Assembly: GCA_005792225.1 (NCBI GenBank)
Contig: SXSP01000310.1
Span: 1 to 8,365 of the forward strand
Direction of reading: 5' to 3'
Origin: Bdellovibrionales bacterium
GTDB taxonomy: Bacteria; Bdellovibrionota; Bdellovibrionia; Bdellovibrionales; JAMPXM01
DNA length: 8,365 bases
Part shown: piece by piece, positions 1 to 5,633 of the stretch
Layout: every line of letters begins with the position of its first letter
Numbering within the stretch: position 1 is the first letter of the stretch
The notes under the pieces: generated by a model
Told to the model about the DNA's origin: nothing
The model's input: the letters and a program-made list of their open reading frames with translations, nothing else
The model's database searches: none
Program-made: the position numbers and the translations under genes

Positions 1-433
1 GCTGACCACCCGACATCTCATTCGGTTTGTGCCCCGAGCGCGTGCCGAGACCGACTCTCTCGAGAAGAGGCTGCGCCTTTGACTGATCCATGTCATGGGT
101 CGAGTACAAGAGCGGAAGCGCAACGTTCTCCCGGGCGGTTAAGCGCGGCAATAAGTTGAATTGCTGAAAGATAAAGCCAATTTCTTCGCGACGAAAAACC
201 GCGAGGTCATCTTCTTCGAGCTGCGAGATTTCCCGGCCATTTAATTTGTAAGATCCCGACGAGGGAACGTCGAGGAGACCCAAAATATGCGTCAGAGTCG
301 ACTTCCCCGAACCCGACGGACCCATGATCGCGACGAAATCGCCATCCTCGATGGTGAGCGAAACACCGCGCAGGGCGTGCACGACGTTTTCTCCCATCTT
401 GTAGGTTTTGGTGATGTCGCGAAGCTCGATCAT
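1..433 (-). CDS. MacB/LolD-type ABC transporter ATP-binding protein (partial, 3' end outside window)
   Basis: Cytoplasmic nucleotide-binding subunit expected to power the adaptor/channel pair encoded just upstream. The 144 visible residues start MIELRDITKTYKMGE. They hold a Walker A motif GPSGSGKST (residues 38-46), a Q-loop in the MacB/LolD-like context GFIFQQFNLLPRLTA (Gln90), and the beginning of the ABC signature, NEMSGGQ (138-144), where Met replaces the usual Leu of LSGGQ. Walker B and the H-loop lie beyond the window edge. The ATG follows the adaptor stop by 2 bp, with GGGTGA 6 nt upstream as a possible ribosome-binding site inside the adaptor gene, so translational coupling is likely. 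Family assignment is strong. The substrate is unknown: MacB-type systems export macrolides, peptides or lipids, while LolD moves lipoproteins. The adjacent adaptor and TolC favour MacB-like export over LolD. Confidence 0.93.
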   Translation of the reverse strand, partial: MIELRDITKTYKMGENVVHALRGVSLTIEDGDFVAIMGPSGSGKSTLTHILGLLDVPSSGSYKLNGREISQLEEDDLAVFRREEIGFIFQQFNLLPRLTARENVALPLLYSTHDMDQSKAQPLLERVGLGTRSGHKPNEMSGGQ

Positions 434-435
434 TG

Positions 436-1473
436 TCAGTCACCCGCGTCGGAGGTCGCGCCGCTCGTCGAGTCGCCACCGGATCCGGCGCTGGAAGTCT
501 TCCGCGGTCTGCCGCCACCCATCGGGCTAAACGGACTTCCACCGCGATTGGCGCGCTCTTTTCTTTTTACTTCGAGGGTGAGCACTACATCATTTTCGGC
601 CAAACCCGAAACAACTTCGACGCGTTTTCCGTCGGTGAGTCCGAGCTTCACCTCTTTTTCGCGAACCGTGTCCTCGGGACCGCGCACTTGAACGACCGTG
701 CGGCCACCGTCGAGCGTGCGGAACGCTTCCGCGGGAATCGTGAGAACGCCTGACTTGCGATCGATGTAGAATTTAAGATTCGCAGTCATCCCGCTCCGCA
801 TGAAATCGGGCTCTTTTTCCGGAAGCACGTCCACCACGTACGTCGTCACGTTGTTGACGACCTTTGAATCGAAAGCGATGTGAAGAACCTTGGCGGGAAT
901 CGGATTCTTTGAATACGCGTCGAGACGAATCTCAACCGGCATGCCGACTTTGATTTGCGCGATGTCGGTTTCATCCACCTGCCCCTCGACGACGAGTCGA
1001 TTGGCTTCGACCAGAATTTGGTAGGTGTTCTCAAACGATTGACCGGGTTCGATATTGCGTTGAATGATCGTTCCGTCGAGTGGCGCAATCACGGGAGTCG
1101 GCTTGTAGAGCGTTTCCCAGTAGGCGACCGCATCCGAGCCCTCGGCGCGAGCGGCATCGAGAAGGGCCGCGCGCTCAACCGAACTGATCCAGGCTACGAT
1201 CTGACCGGCTTTGACCCGGTCTCCCTCGCGCACGAGGACCTTTTCCATACGACCGTTGATCGGAGAGCGAATGTCGACTCGGTTTTCCGGTTGCACGGTG
1301 CCCGTCGACAGCACGAGTTCTTCGATGTCTTCGCGAGTGACAGTGTGCTCGATGTAAGTTGGCTTCAAATCCGCGCGTGCTCTCCAGAACGAGTAGCCAC
1401 TCCAAAGGATCACGATCGCGACCAGCGCGATGATCGCGGCTCTCACAGCGGGTTTATTCAAATAGTTCTTCAC
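436..1473 (-). CDS. MacA/HlyD-family periplasmic adaptor (membrane fusion protein) with shortened hairpin
   Basis: A 345-residue adaptor that would link the ABC transporter in the inner membrane to the TolC channel. Residues 11-29 form an N-terminal membrane anchor. A split biotinyl-lipoyl domain is visible: first half around 66-97 (VDIRSPINGRMEKVLVREGD), second half around 126-150 (TPVIAPLDGTIIQRNIEPGQ). Only about 28 residues (98-125, starting SVERAALLDAARAEG) separate the halves, where classical MacA or HlyD carry a long alpha-helical hairpin. Beta-barrel and membrane-proximal domains follow (about 150-300). The last 40 residues are a Gly/Ser-rich tail of low complexity. The start is a GTG whose last two bases plus one form the TGA of the TolC gene (GTGA, 4 bp overlap), with AAGGG 9 nt upstream. 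The family call is sure; the exact substrate is not visible. Confidence 0.93.
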   Translation of the reverse strand: MKNYLNKPAVRAAIIALVAIVILWSGYSFWRARADLKPTYIEHTVTREDIEELVLSTGTVQPENRVDIRSPINGRMEKVLVREGDRVKAGQIVAWISSVERAALLDAARAEGSDAVAYWETLYKPTPVIAPLDGTIIQRNIEPGQSFENTYQILVEANRLVVEGQVDETDIAQIKVGMPVEIRLDAYSKNPIPAKVLHIAFDSKVVNNVTTYVVDVLPEKEPDFMRSGMTANLKFYIDRKSGVLTIPAEAFRTLDGGRTVVQVRGPEDTVREKEVKLGLTDGKRVEVVSGLAENDVVLTLEVKRKERANRGGSPFSPMGGGRPRKTSSAGSGGDSTSGATSDAGD

Positions 1474-2747
1474 GGAATCACACCCTTACCCTGCGTTTGT
1501 TCCCACGCCGCTTCACTCGTAACGCGCTCAAGACCGCTCGACAGGAACCGACGTTCGCGGTCGATTAAATCGTTCTCGATGACGTCCCAGTCATCGAAAG
1601 TCAAAAGCCCCTGATTGTACTTCGCGCGAGCCACCTTCGCTCGCACTTCGAGCGCCTCTTTGAACGCCAAGTTCGTACGGTAACGCGAATGAGCCTCGAC
1701 ATACGCCGCGTGCGATTGCTGAAGGCTCGCCAACAGAGTGCGATCGAGATTCTCTCTTGCTCGCGAAGATGAAATATAGGCGTCGGCGGCAACGCGAGAA
1801 GCGTAATAATCGCGACCACCGGCGAAAATCGGAATCGAGAGACTCAATCCAATCGCCCACTCCTGGCCGCGATTCGGGAAAAACTCGCTATCGGTGCGCT
1901 TCGTTCCTCCCGAGAGATTGAGCGAGGGAAAGAAGCGAGAGCGCGCAACACCTATTTCCTGTTCGGCCGCAGCCTCTTGCGCGATCGCCTGCTGGTGATT
2001 CGGCGTTAAAGTGACGAGACTTTTAAAATCAATGATTGAGCGCGAGGGTTCGTTGAAAGGAACTTCTCCGAGGACCTCCAGCTGCGCATCAGCCTCGAGA
2101 CCCATCGATTTTTTGAGCTGAGCTTGGGCGACTCGCAAACCGTTTTCCGCTTGTAAAAGGCCGAGGCGCGCTTCTTCCAAATACGCTTTTGAGAGAAGAA
2201 CCGAGCCCTTGTTTTCGCGTCCGCTCTCGAAGCGAAGTTGAACCATCTGTAAGTTGTACTCCCGGCGCGTGACGATTTGGCGGGAGAGCTCGACATTCGC
2301 CTTCGAGTAGACAACGTACTGAAAATTCCCTTTCAGCTCACTGCTTACCTTAGCTTTGATGGTTCGCAGTTCAGCTTCCGCCGCTTCGGTGAGCGCGCGG
2401 GTTTGCTTCATGCGCGCAAGATCACCGAAGCCCGTGAAGAGATTTTGAGTCGCGTTGATTCCGGCTTCGTAATTTGTCTGCGTGAGATCGCCGATTCCGG
2501 TCGTGCTCGTGCGACCCGCGGAGATCGAGCCCGTCACCTCGGGAAAGAGGCCGCTGCGGGAGGCGCCGGCCCGCGAATACGCTTGGCGTACGCTCGCTTC
2601 GGCTGCTTTGATTTCAGGATTGTGATCACGCGTGAGTTGAACCGCGTCGGCCCACTTGATCGGCTTGACCTGAGCGAATGCCACCGACGTCAGCCCGAAA
2701 CCGAGCCAACCGATAAGACCGAGGCAAACCAGCCGTGACGACGCCAT
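1470..2747 (-). CDS. TolC-family outer membrane efflux protein
   Basis: A 425-residue outer membrane channel of the OEP/TolC family, first gene of the export operon. A Sec signal peptide occupies about residues 1-25 (MASSRLVCLGLIGWLG...SVAFAQ). Two OEP repeats follow, rich in Ala, Gln and Glu as expected for the alpha-helical barrel. Typical features are DHNPEIKAAEASVRQA near the N terminus, the strand segment with TQNLFTGFGD, the second-repeat SLSIPIFAGGRDY, and the C-terminal YNQGLLTFDDWDVIEND. Length is in the usual 400-480 range. An in-frame codon reaches 2897, but the ATG at 2747 is chosen because the signal peptide starts there and the best promoter lies between the two. There is only a weak purine-rich stretch (GAAAGAG) upstream of the ATG. 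Its stop overlaps the adaptor GTG. Confidence 0.93.
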   Translation of the reverse strand: MASSRLVCLGLIGWLGFGLTSVAFAQVKPIKWADAVQLTRDHNPEIKAAEASVRQAYSRAGASRSGLFPEVTGSISAGRTSTTGIGDLTQTNYEAGINATQNLFTGFGDLARMKQTRALTEAAEAELRTIKAKVSSELKGNFQYVVYSKANVELSRQIVTRREYNLQMVQLRFESGRENKGSVLLSKAYLEEARLGLLQAENGLRVAQAQLKKSMGLEADAQLEVLGEVPFNEPSRSIIDFKSLVTLTPNHQQAIAQEAAAEQEIGVARSRFFPSLNLSGGTKRTDSEFFPNRGQEWAIGLSLSIPIFAGGRDYYASRVAADAYISSSRARENLDRTLLASLQQSHAAYVEAHSRYRTNLAFKEALEVRAKVARAKYNQGLLTFDDWDVIENDLIDRERRFLSSGLERVTSEAAWEQTQGKGVIP

Positions 2748-2790
2748 TGTTCGAAACTCTTTCGGAGAGAAGGAAGAATTCTTGCGATGC

Positions 2791-2819
2791 AATATAGCGT
2801 TTTTCCGAGAGAGATTCAA
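2791..2819 (-). promoter_or_regulatory. Sigma70-type promoter for the tolC-adaptor-ABC operon
   Basis: Read on the minus strand, TTGAAT (2819-2814) is followed by exactly 17 nt and then TATATT (2796-2791). This matches the -35 consensus at 4 of 6 and the -10 at 5 of 6 positions. Transcription would begin near 2784, giving a leader of about 37 nt before the ATG at 2747. This also argues against the longer in-frame start at 2897. Confidence 0.7.
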
Positions 2820-2825
2820 TGAAAC

Positions 2826-2858
2826 GGCAGGAACGGCGTACGTCTGCCAGTCCCTGCC
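2826..2858 (-). repeat. Inverted repeat / nested hairpin between L,D-transpeptidase and tolC
   Basis: GGCAGG (2826-2831) pairs with CCTGCC (2853-2858). Inside, GGC (2835-2837) pairs with GCC (2846-2848). It lies downstream of the transpeptidase stop and 6 bp upstream of the -35 of the tolC promoter. It could be a weak terminator for the transpeptidase transcript (no clear U-run follows on that strand) or a binding site controlling the export operon. A second small repeat, TCCCT-TTTAT-AGGGA at 2861-2875, sits next to it. Confidence 0.4.
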
Positions 2859-2912
2859 TTTCCCTTTTATAGGGATCTTTGTAGCGGTTACCCGCAATAT
2901 GTGAGGAACGGG

Positions 2913-3530
2913 TTAATTTCCAAGGCTGTTCACGACCGTAATGACGGTATTGCGGGCGCCCACTTCGCTAACGAGGTCCCAGAGGGCTTCCGCGTGGTCG
3001 GCTTTTAAGCGGACGCAACCGCCAGAAGCGCGGGTTCCGAGTTCATGCTCGTGCGAACGAGTCGTCGCGTGAATAGCGATTCCACCCGTGAAGAATTGCG
3101 CGTAAGGCATGGGCGCCTGCCAAGTGACCGACCAGTGATTGACGACCCGACGCTGGATGCGGAAGGTACCAACAGGTGTACGGGAAAAATATCGGCGACC
3201 GGACTTCGCGCGCTCAGGACGCTCACGGCCCGTGGAGACCTTCCATCTGTAAAGATGCTCACCGTCGAGATAAACATCCATTGTTTGTGCAGTCGAGCGC
3301 TGACCGCGAATCGGCTTCGCCTTGTCGACGACGATGTGCAGACGATCATAGCGACCGGCATCTTCGACGAACGCCTCGTCACCCGTGATGCCGAGTTCCT
3401 CGGCGATCTCATCGGGGGAGAGATAATCGGTCAGATCCAGGTCTGTGAGATCTCGCACTTGAGCAAAGGCTGATCCTGAACCGATGAGAACAAAAAAGAC
3501 CGAGAGAATTGAGAGCAAATAGACTTTCAT
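2913..3530 (-). CDS. Secreted L,D-transpeptidase (YkuD domain)
   Basis: A 205-residue periplasmic enzyme of the YkuD family, which forms 3-3 cross-links in peptidoglycan or attaches proteins or D-amino acids to it. A signal peptide covers residues 1-24 (MKVYLLSILSVFFVLIGSGSAFAQ cut near AFA-Q; core LLSILSVFFVLIGSG). An acidic segment follows, about 25-60. The catalytic domain starts near residue 68. Active-site elements are His154 (IHATT), then ASGGCVRL with nucleophile Cys172. The usual SHGC is SGGC here, so the His normally two residues before Cys is Gly. There is no LysM or other wall-binding domain. The start at 3530 is fixed by GGAGG (3537-3541 on plus) 6 nt upstream and by the signal peptide; a longer in-frame start at 3611 is rejected. 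Role in wall remodelling is inferred from family. Confidence 0.93.
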   Translation of the reverse strand: MKVYLLSILSVFFVLIGSGSAFAQVRDLTDLDLTDYLSPDEIAEELGITGDEAFVEDAGRYDRLHIVVDKAKPIRGQRSTAQTMDVYLDGEHLYRWKVSTGRERPERAKSGRRYFSRTPVGTFRIQRRVVNHWSVTWQAPMPYAQFFTGGIAIHATTRSHEHELGTRASGGCVRLKADHAEALWDLVSEVGARNTVITVVNSLGN

Positions 3531-3536
3531 ATTGAA

Positions 3537-3541
3537 CCTCC
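3537..3541 (-). promoter_or_regulatory. Shine-Dalgarno deciding the L,D-transpeptidase start
   Basis: GGAGG on the minus strand, 6 nt before the ATG at 3530, supports that start over the longer in-frame alternative. Confidence 0.8.
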
Positions 3542-3634
3542 GAAGGACCGCTTCCATACCCCAAGAAAACCTAACTGAGAAGGAAATCCATTTCGAGCTT
3601 GTGGCCTTCATGGTTCTCCACCTACCCTATTCGT

Positions 3635-4132
3635 ATGGAAAACACTCCTCAGACTTTTTGGCGCAAGTGCAGCTCGTGCAAAAAACCGATCGCGCTCGGA
3701 GCGCGCTATTACGTTTGTAGCGTTTCGACCTGCAATGGCCAGCGCACCGGTTACGTCTTCTGCGACGTGCCCTGCTTCGAACGGCATCTCCCCGCCGCGC
3801 GACACAAGGATGCCGGGGCCGTCGAAAAGACGGCGCCGAAAACGCCTGAAGCGCCCGTGGAACAAAGGGCTCCGGCTCGGGTGTTCGCCTCGACTCCGAC
3901 GGCCGCACCCGCGAGTTCGCCCAAGTCCCAGATTCCCAAAGAAGTCTTGGTCATCGCCTCACGACTGAAGGACTACATCCAGGCTCGAGCCGACTACAAC
4001 ACTTCGGCTTCGGTCATGGATGTGCTCTCGGAACACCTTCGCGTCGTGTGCGACCGCGCGATTGACAACGCCCGCGCCGAGGGACGCAAGACGGTGATGG
4101 ATCGCGACTTTGCTTTTCTAAAAAATTCTTAA
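3635..4132 (+). CDS. Zinc-finger / histone-fold protein (ZZ-histone-like)
   Basis: A 165-residue protein with three parts. Residues 1-57 hold a Cys/His module: C12-x2-C15, C28-x4-C33, C43-x3-C47, H51-x5-H57, enough for two zinc ions in a cross-brace like ZZ or MYND fingers. Residues 58-100 are a Pro/Ala-rich linker. Residues 101-165 match the archaeal histone fold: a short helix (VIASRLKDYIQAR), a long helix (SASVMDVLSEHLRVVCDRAI), the loop NARAEGRKTV, and a short third helix (MDRDFAFL). The GRKT (150-153) matches the GRKT of the Methanothermus histones HMfA/HMfB, where Arg and Lys act in DNA binding and fold stability. It probably binds DNA as a dimer or higher oligomer; partner and function are unknown. 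The ATG at 3635 lacks a Shine-Dalgarno; a TTG at 3599 would add 12 unconvincing residues. Assignment by eye, without profile search. Confidence 0.8.
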   Translation: MENTPQTFWRKCSSCKKPIALGARYYVCSVSTCNGQRTGYVFCDVPCFERHLPAARHKDAGAVEKTAPKTPEAPVEQRAPARVFASTPTAAPASSPKSQIPKEVLVIASRLKDYIQARADYNTSASVMDVLSEHLRVVCDRAIDNARAEGRKTVMDRDFAFLKNS

Positions 4133-4863
4133 GCGGTCTTGCGGTCGCCGTTCTCGCGCTTGCGATGAAACTCCTCGACCATCCGCTTTTTGTAGCGTTT
4201 CCCGATGACGCTCGAGAGGACGAGAAGCCCGACGAGCCCGAGTCCGATCATCACCGTGCCGAAGGTCCCCTGGTGCGTGAAGAGAAGACGCATCTCGCGG
4301 CTGAGAAGATTCAAGATCACGAGGCCCGGCAGAAATCCGATAATGGTTCCCGTGATGAGCTTCCAAAGAGGAATTCCGCAAATACCGGCAACGATGTTCG
4401 TCACGATATTCGGTGCGATCGGCACGAGAGAGAGGACGACAACCGCGGAGAGTCCGTTGTCGGCGATTTCTTGCGAAACGATTTCGAACTTTTCACCGAA
4501 TCGTTCCTTTGCTCGATGACCGCCGATGAAGCGACCCACGTAATACTGCAGGAGAGCCGCGATCACTGCGCCCGCCATTCCGCAGAAAAATCCCTTCCAG
4601 CCTTTGAACACAATCGCGACGGCGACGAGGAGGATGTTGATCGGCACCAAAAGTAAATTTCCGACGCCGATGGCGAGACTGAGAACTGGAAATGCAAAGG
4701 GGCTCTCTTGAGCGAATCCGCGAATCGCACCCACGAGCTTCGAGGGATGCGTGAATTCCTTAAGCGGTGTGAAGGCCCAAAGGAGCGCGACCGCGACGAT
4801 CGCCCCCATGAGGACAAAGATCAATTTTGAGTTTCTGCGGCCAAAGACGAGGACGCCTTCCAT
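4129..4863 (-). CDS. TVP38/TMEM64 family (VTT/DedA-like) inner membrane protein
   Basis: A 244-residue polytopic membrane protein. Hydrophobic segments lie about 14-31, 54-84, 92-109, 138-161, 168-188 and 203-222, with a basic cytoplasmic-type tail (KRYKKR...). The VTT-domain signature is visible: FKGWKGFFCGMAGAVIAA (86-103) with spaced glycines, then YYVGRFIGG (107-115), and later the re-entrant-type VPIAPN (147-152). Family members (YdjX/YdjZ, DedA relatives) are linked to lipid scrambling or membrane homeostasis; the substrate here is not known. The ATG has AAAGGA (4869-4874 on plus) 5 nt upstream. It follows the GST gene by 25 bp on the same strand, so the two probably form an operon. Its TAA overlaps the convergent histone-fold gene stop (TTAA). 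Confidence 0.88.
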   Translation of the reverse strand: MEGVLVFGRRNSKLIFVLMGAIVAVALLWAFTPLKEFTHPSKLVGAIRGFAQESPFAFPVLSLAIGVGNLLLVPINILLVAVAIVFKGWKGFFCGMAGAVIAALLQYYVGRFIGGHRAKERFGEKFEIVSQEIADNGLSAVVVLSLVPIAPNIVTNIVAGICGIPLWKLITGTIIGFLPGLVILNLLSREMRLLFTHQGTFGTVMIGLGLVGLLVLSSVIGKRYKKRMVEEFHRKRENGDRKTA

Positions 4864-4888
4864 GGAGTTCCTTTACTGCGATAACTGA

Positions 4889-5491
4889 TTACGTAAGCCC
4901 CTCAGCTTTGAGGGTCGCTTGAACCGCCGGTCGCTGTTTGATGCGCTCGAAATAGCTCACCAACGCCGGCCACTGACTCATCTCAATTTTGTGAATGTTT
5001 GCCCAGTTGAGAATCGTAAACACATAGGCGTCGACGGCCGAGAACGCGCTCCCCAGCATGAAAGAATTTTTACCCAGGTGCTCGTTTAACAGATTGAATT
5101 TCTTAGCGATCGTCTCTTTCGCGGTGGTCTTCATTTCATCTGAGCTCGCGGGATTCCAGAGAGGGCCAAAACTTTTGTGCAGTTCGGTTGCGACGAAGTT
5201 GAGCCATTCCTGTGCGCGGTAGCGCTCCATCGAGCCCAAAGTCGGTATCAGCTTCGCGTTCGGGTTCTTGTCGGCGATGTACTGGAGAACGACGGCGTTC
5301 TCGGTCAAAAGCTCGCCATCGTCGAGCTGGAGTGCCGGCACGGAGCCCTTCCTGTTGATTGCATAATAATCACCGCCCGAATACTGGTGCTTCTTTAAGT
5401 CCACCCGTTCCGTGGCGTATGCGTTTCCAACTTCTTGCAAAACAATGTGCGGGGCGAGCGAACAGGCTCCGGGGCTATAGAAGAGTTTCAT
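4889..5491 (-). CDS. gstA: Beta-class glutathione S-transferase
   Basis: A 200-residue cytoplasmic enzyme conjugating or transferring glutathione to electrophilic substrates. The N-terminal thioredoxin fold starts MKLFYSPGACSLAPHI, nearly the same as E. coli GstA, with the beta-class Cys10 and Ser11. The cis-proline motif VPAL (Pro52) and the glutathione-contacting LLTENAV (Glu64) follow. The helical domain has YRAQEWLNFVATELHKSFGP with His105, equivalent to the active-site His106 of the E. coli and Proteus enzymes. The N-capping segment FSAVDAYVFT is also present, and the protein ends KAEGLT, like AEGLK in GstA. Full-length and intact. An excellent AAGGAGG lies 7 nt before the ATG. The gene is followed by the VTT membrane protein and is divergent from the hydrolase gene. 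Confidence 0.95.
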   Translation of the reverse strand: MKLFYSPGACSLAPHIVLQEVGNAYATERVDLKKHQYSGGDYYAINRKGSVPALQLDDGELLTENAVVLQYIADKNPNAKLIPTLGSMERYRAQEWLNFVATELHKSFGPLWNPASSDEMKTTAKETIAKKFNLLNEHLGKNSFMLGSAFSAVDAYVFTILNWANIHKIEMSQWPALVSYFERIKQRPAVQATLKAEGLT

Positions 5492-5498
5492 CGATGGT

Positions 5499-5505
5499 CC
5501 TCCTT
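5499..5505 (-). promoter_or_regulatory. Strong Shine-Dalgarno of the glutathione S-transferase gene
   Basis: AAGGAGG on the minus strand, 7 nt upstream of the ATG at 5491. It is the strongest ribosome-binding site in the window and fixes the start. Confidence 0.85.
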
Positions 5506-5514
5506 CGACGGTTG

Positions 5515-5527
5515 AACCTTCGAGGTT
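5515..5527. repeat. 13-bp inverted repeat in the GST leader
   Basis: AACCT-TCG-AGGTT, perfect arms of 5 bp around 3 bp, about 10 nt upstream of the GST Shine-Dalgarno. It could be an operator or an RNA hairpin in the leader; short enough to be chance. Confidence 0.35.
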
Positions 5528-5553
5528 GCTCGCTCTTAGCTAGTAAGAACAAC

Positions 5554-5566
5554 CCTCGACACGAGG
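5554..5566. repeat. 13-bp inverted repeat in the divergent GST/hydrolase gap
   Basis: CCTCG-ACA-CGAGG, perfect 5-bp arms with 3-bp centre, 39 bp centre-to-centre from the repeat at 5515 and about 28 bp upstream of the candidate -35 of the hydrolase gene. It may be a regulator site for the divergent promoters. Confidence 0.35.
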
Positions 5567-5593
5567 AGCAATGTGACGCCCTGGGTGAAATCT

Positions 5594-5622
5594 TTGACTT
5601 CTTGCGAAAATACGCCTATTTC
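5594..5622 (+). promoter_or_regulatory. Candidate promoter of the hydrolase-kinase operon
   Basis: TTGACT (5594-5599, 5 of 6 to the -35 consensus), 17 nt, then TATTTC (5617-5622, only 3 of 6 to -10). Transcription would start near 5629, leaving about 5 nt before the ATG at 5634, which fits the lack of a Shine-Dalgarno there. Confidence 0.4.
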
Positions 5623-5633
5623 CACCGAACTAA

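Noticed and set aside
955..1614. Plus-strand open frame of 219 codons
   Set aside because: It lies opposite the adaptor gene and the 3' end of tolC, has no recognisable motif, and mirrors their codon bias.
2826..2870. Plus-strand rho-independent terminator (hairpin followed by a T-rich run)
   Set aside because: No gene on the plus strand ends upstream; the T-run is broken by cytosines.
2748..2897. N-terminal extension of the TolC protein by 50 residues
   Set aside because: The extension would precede the signal peptide and covers the likely promoter at 2791-2819.
3531..3611. N-terminal extension of the L,D-transpeptidase by 27 residues
   Set aside because: A strong GGAGG sits just before the shorter start, which begins a clean signal peptide.
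4165..4656. Plus-strand open frame of 163 codons
   Set aside because: It is fully antisense to the VTT membrane gene, very rich in Asp, Glu, Arg and His, as expected of an antisense shadow.
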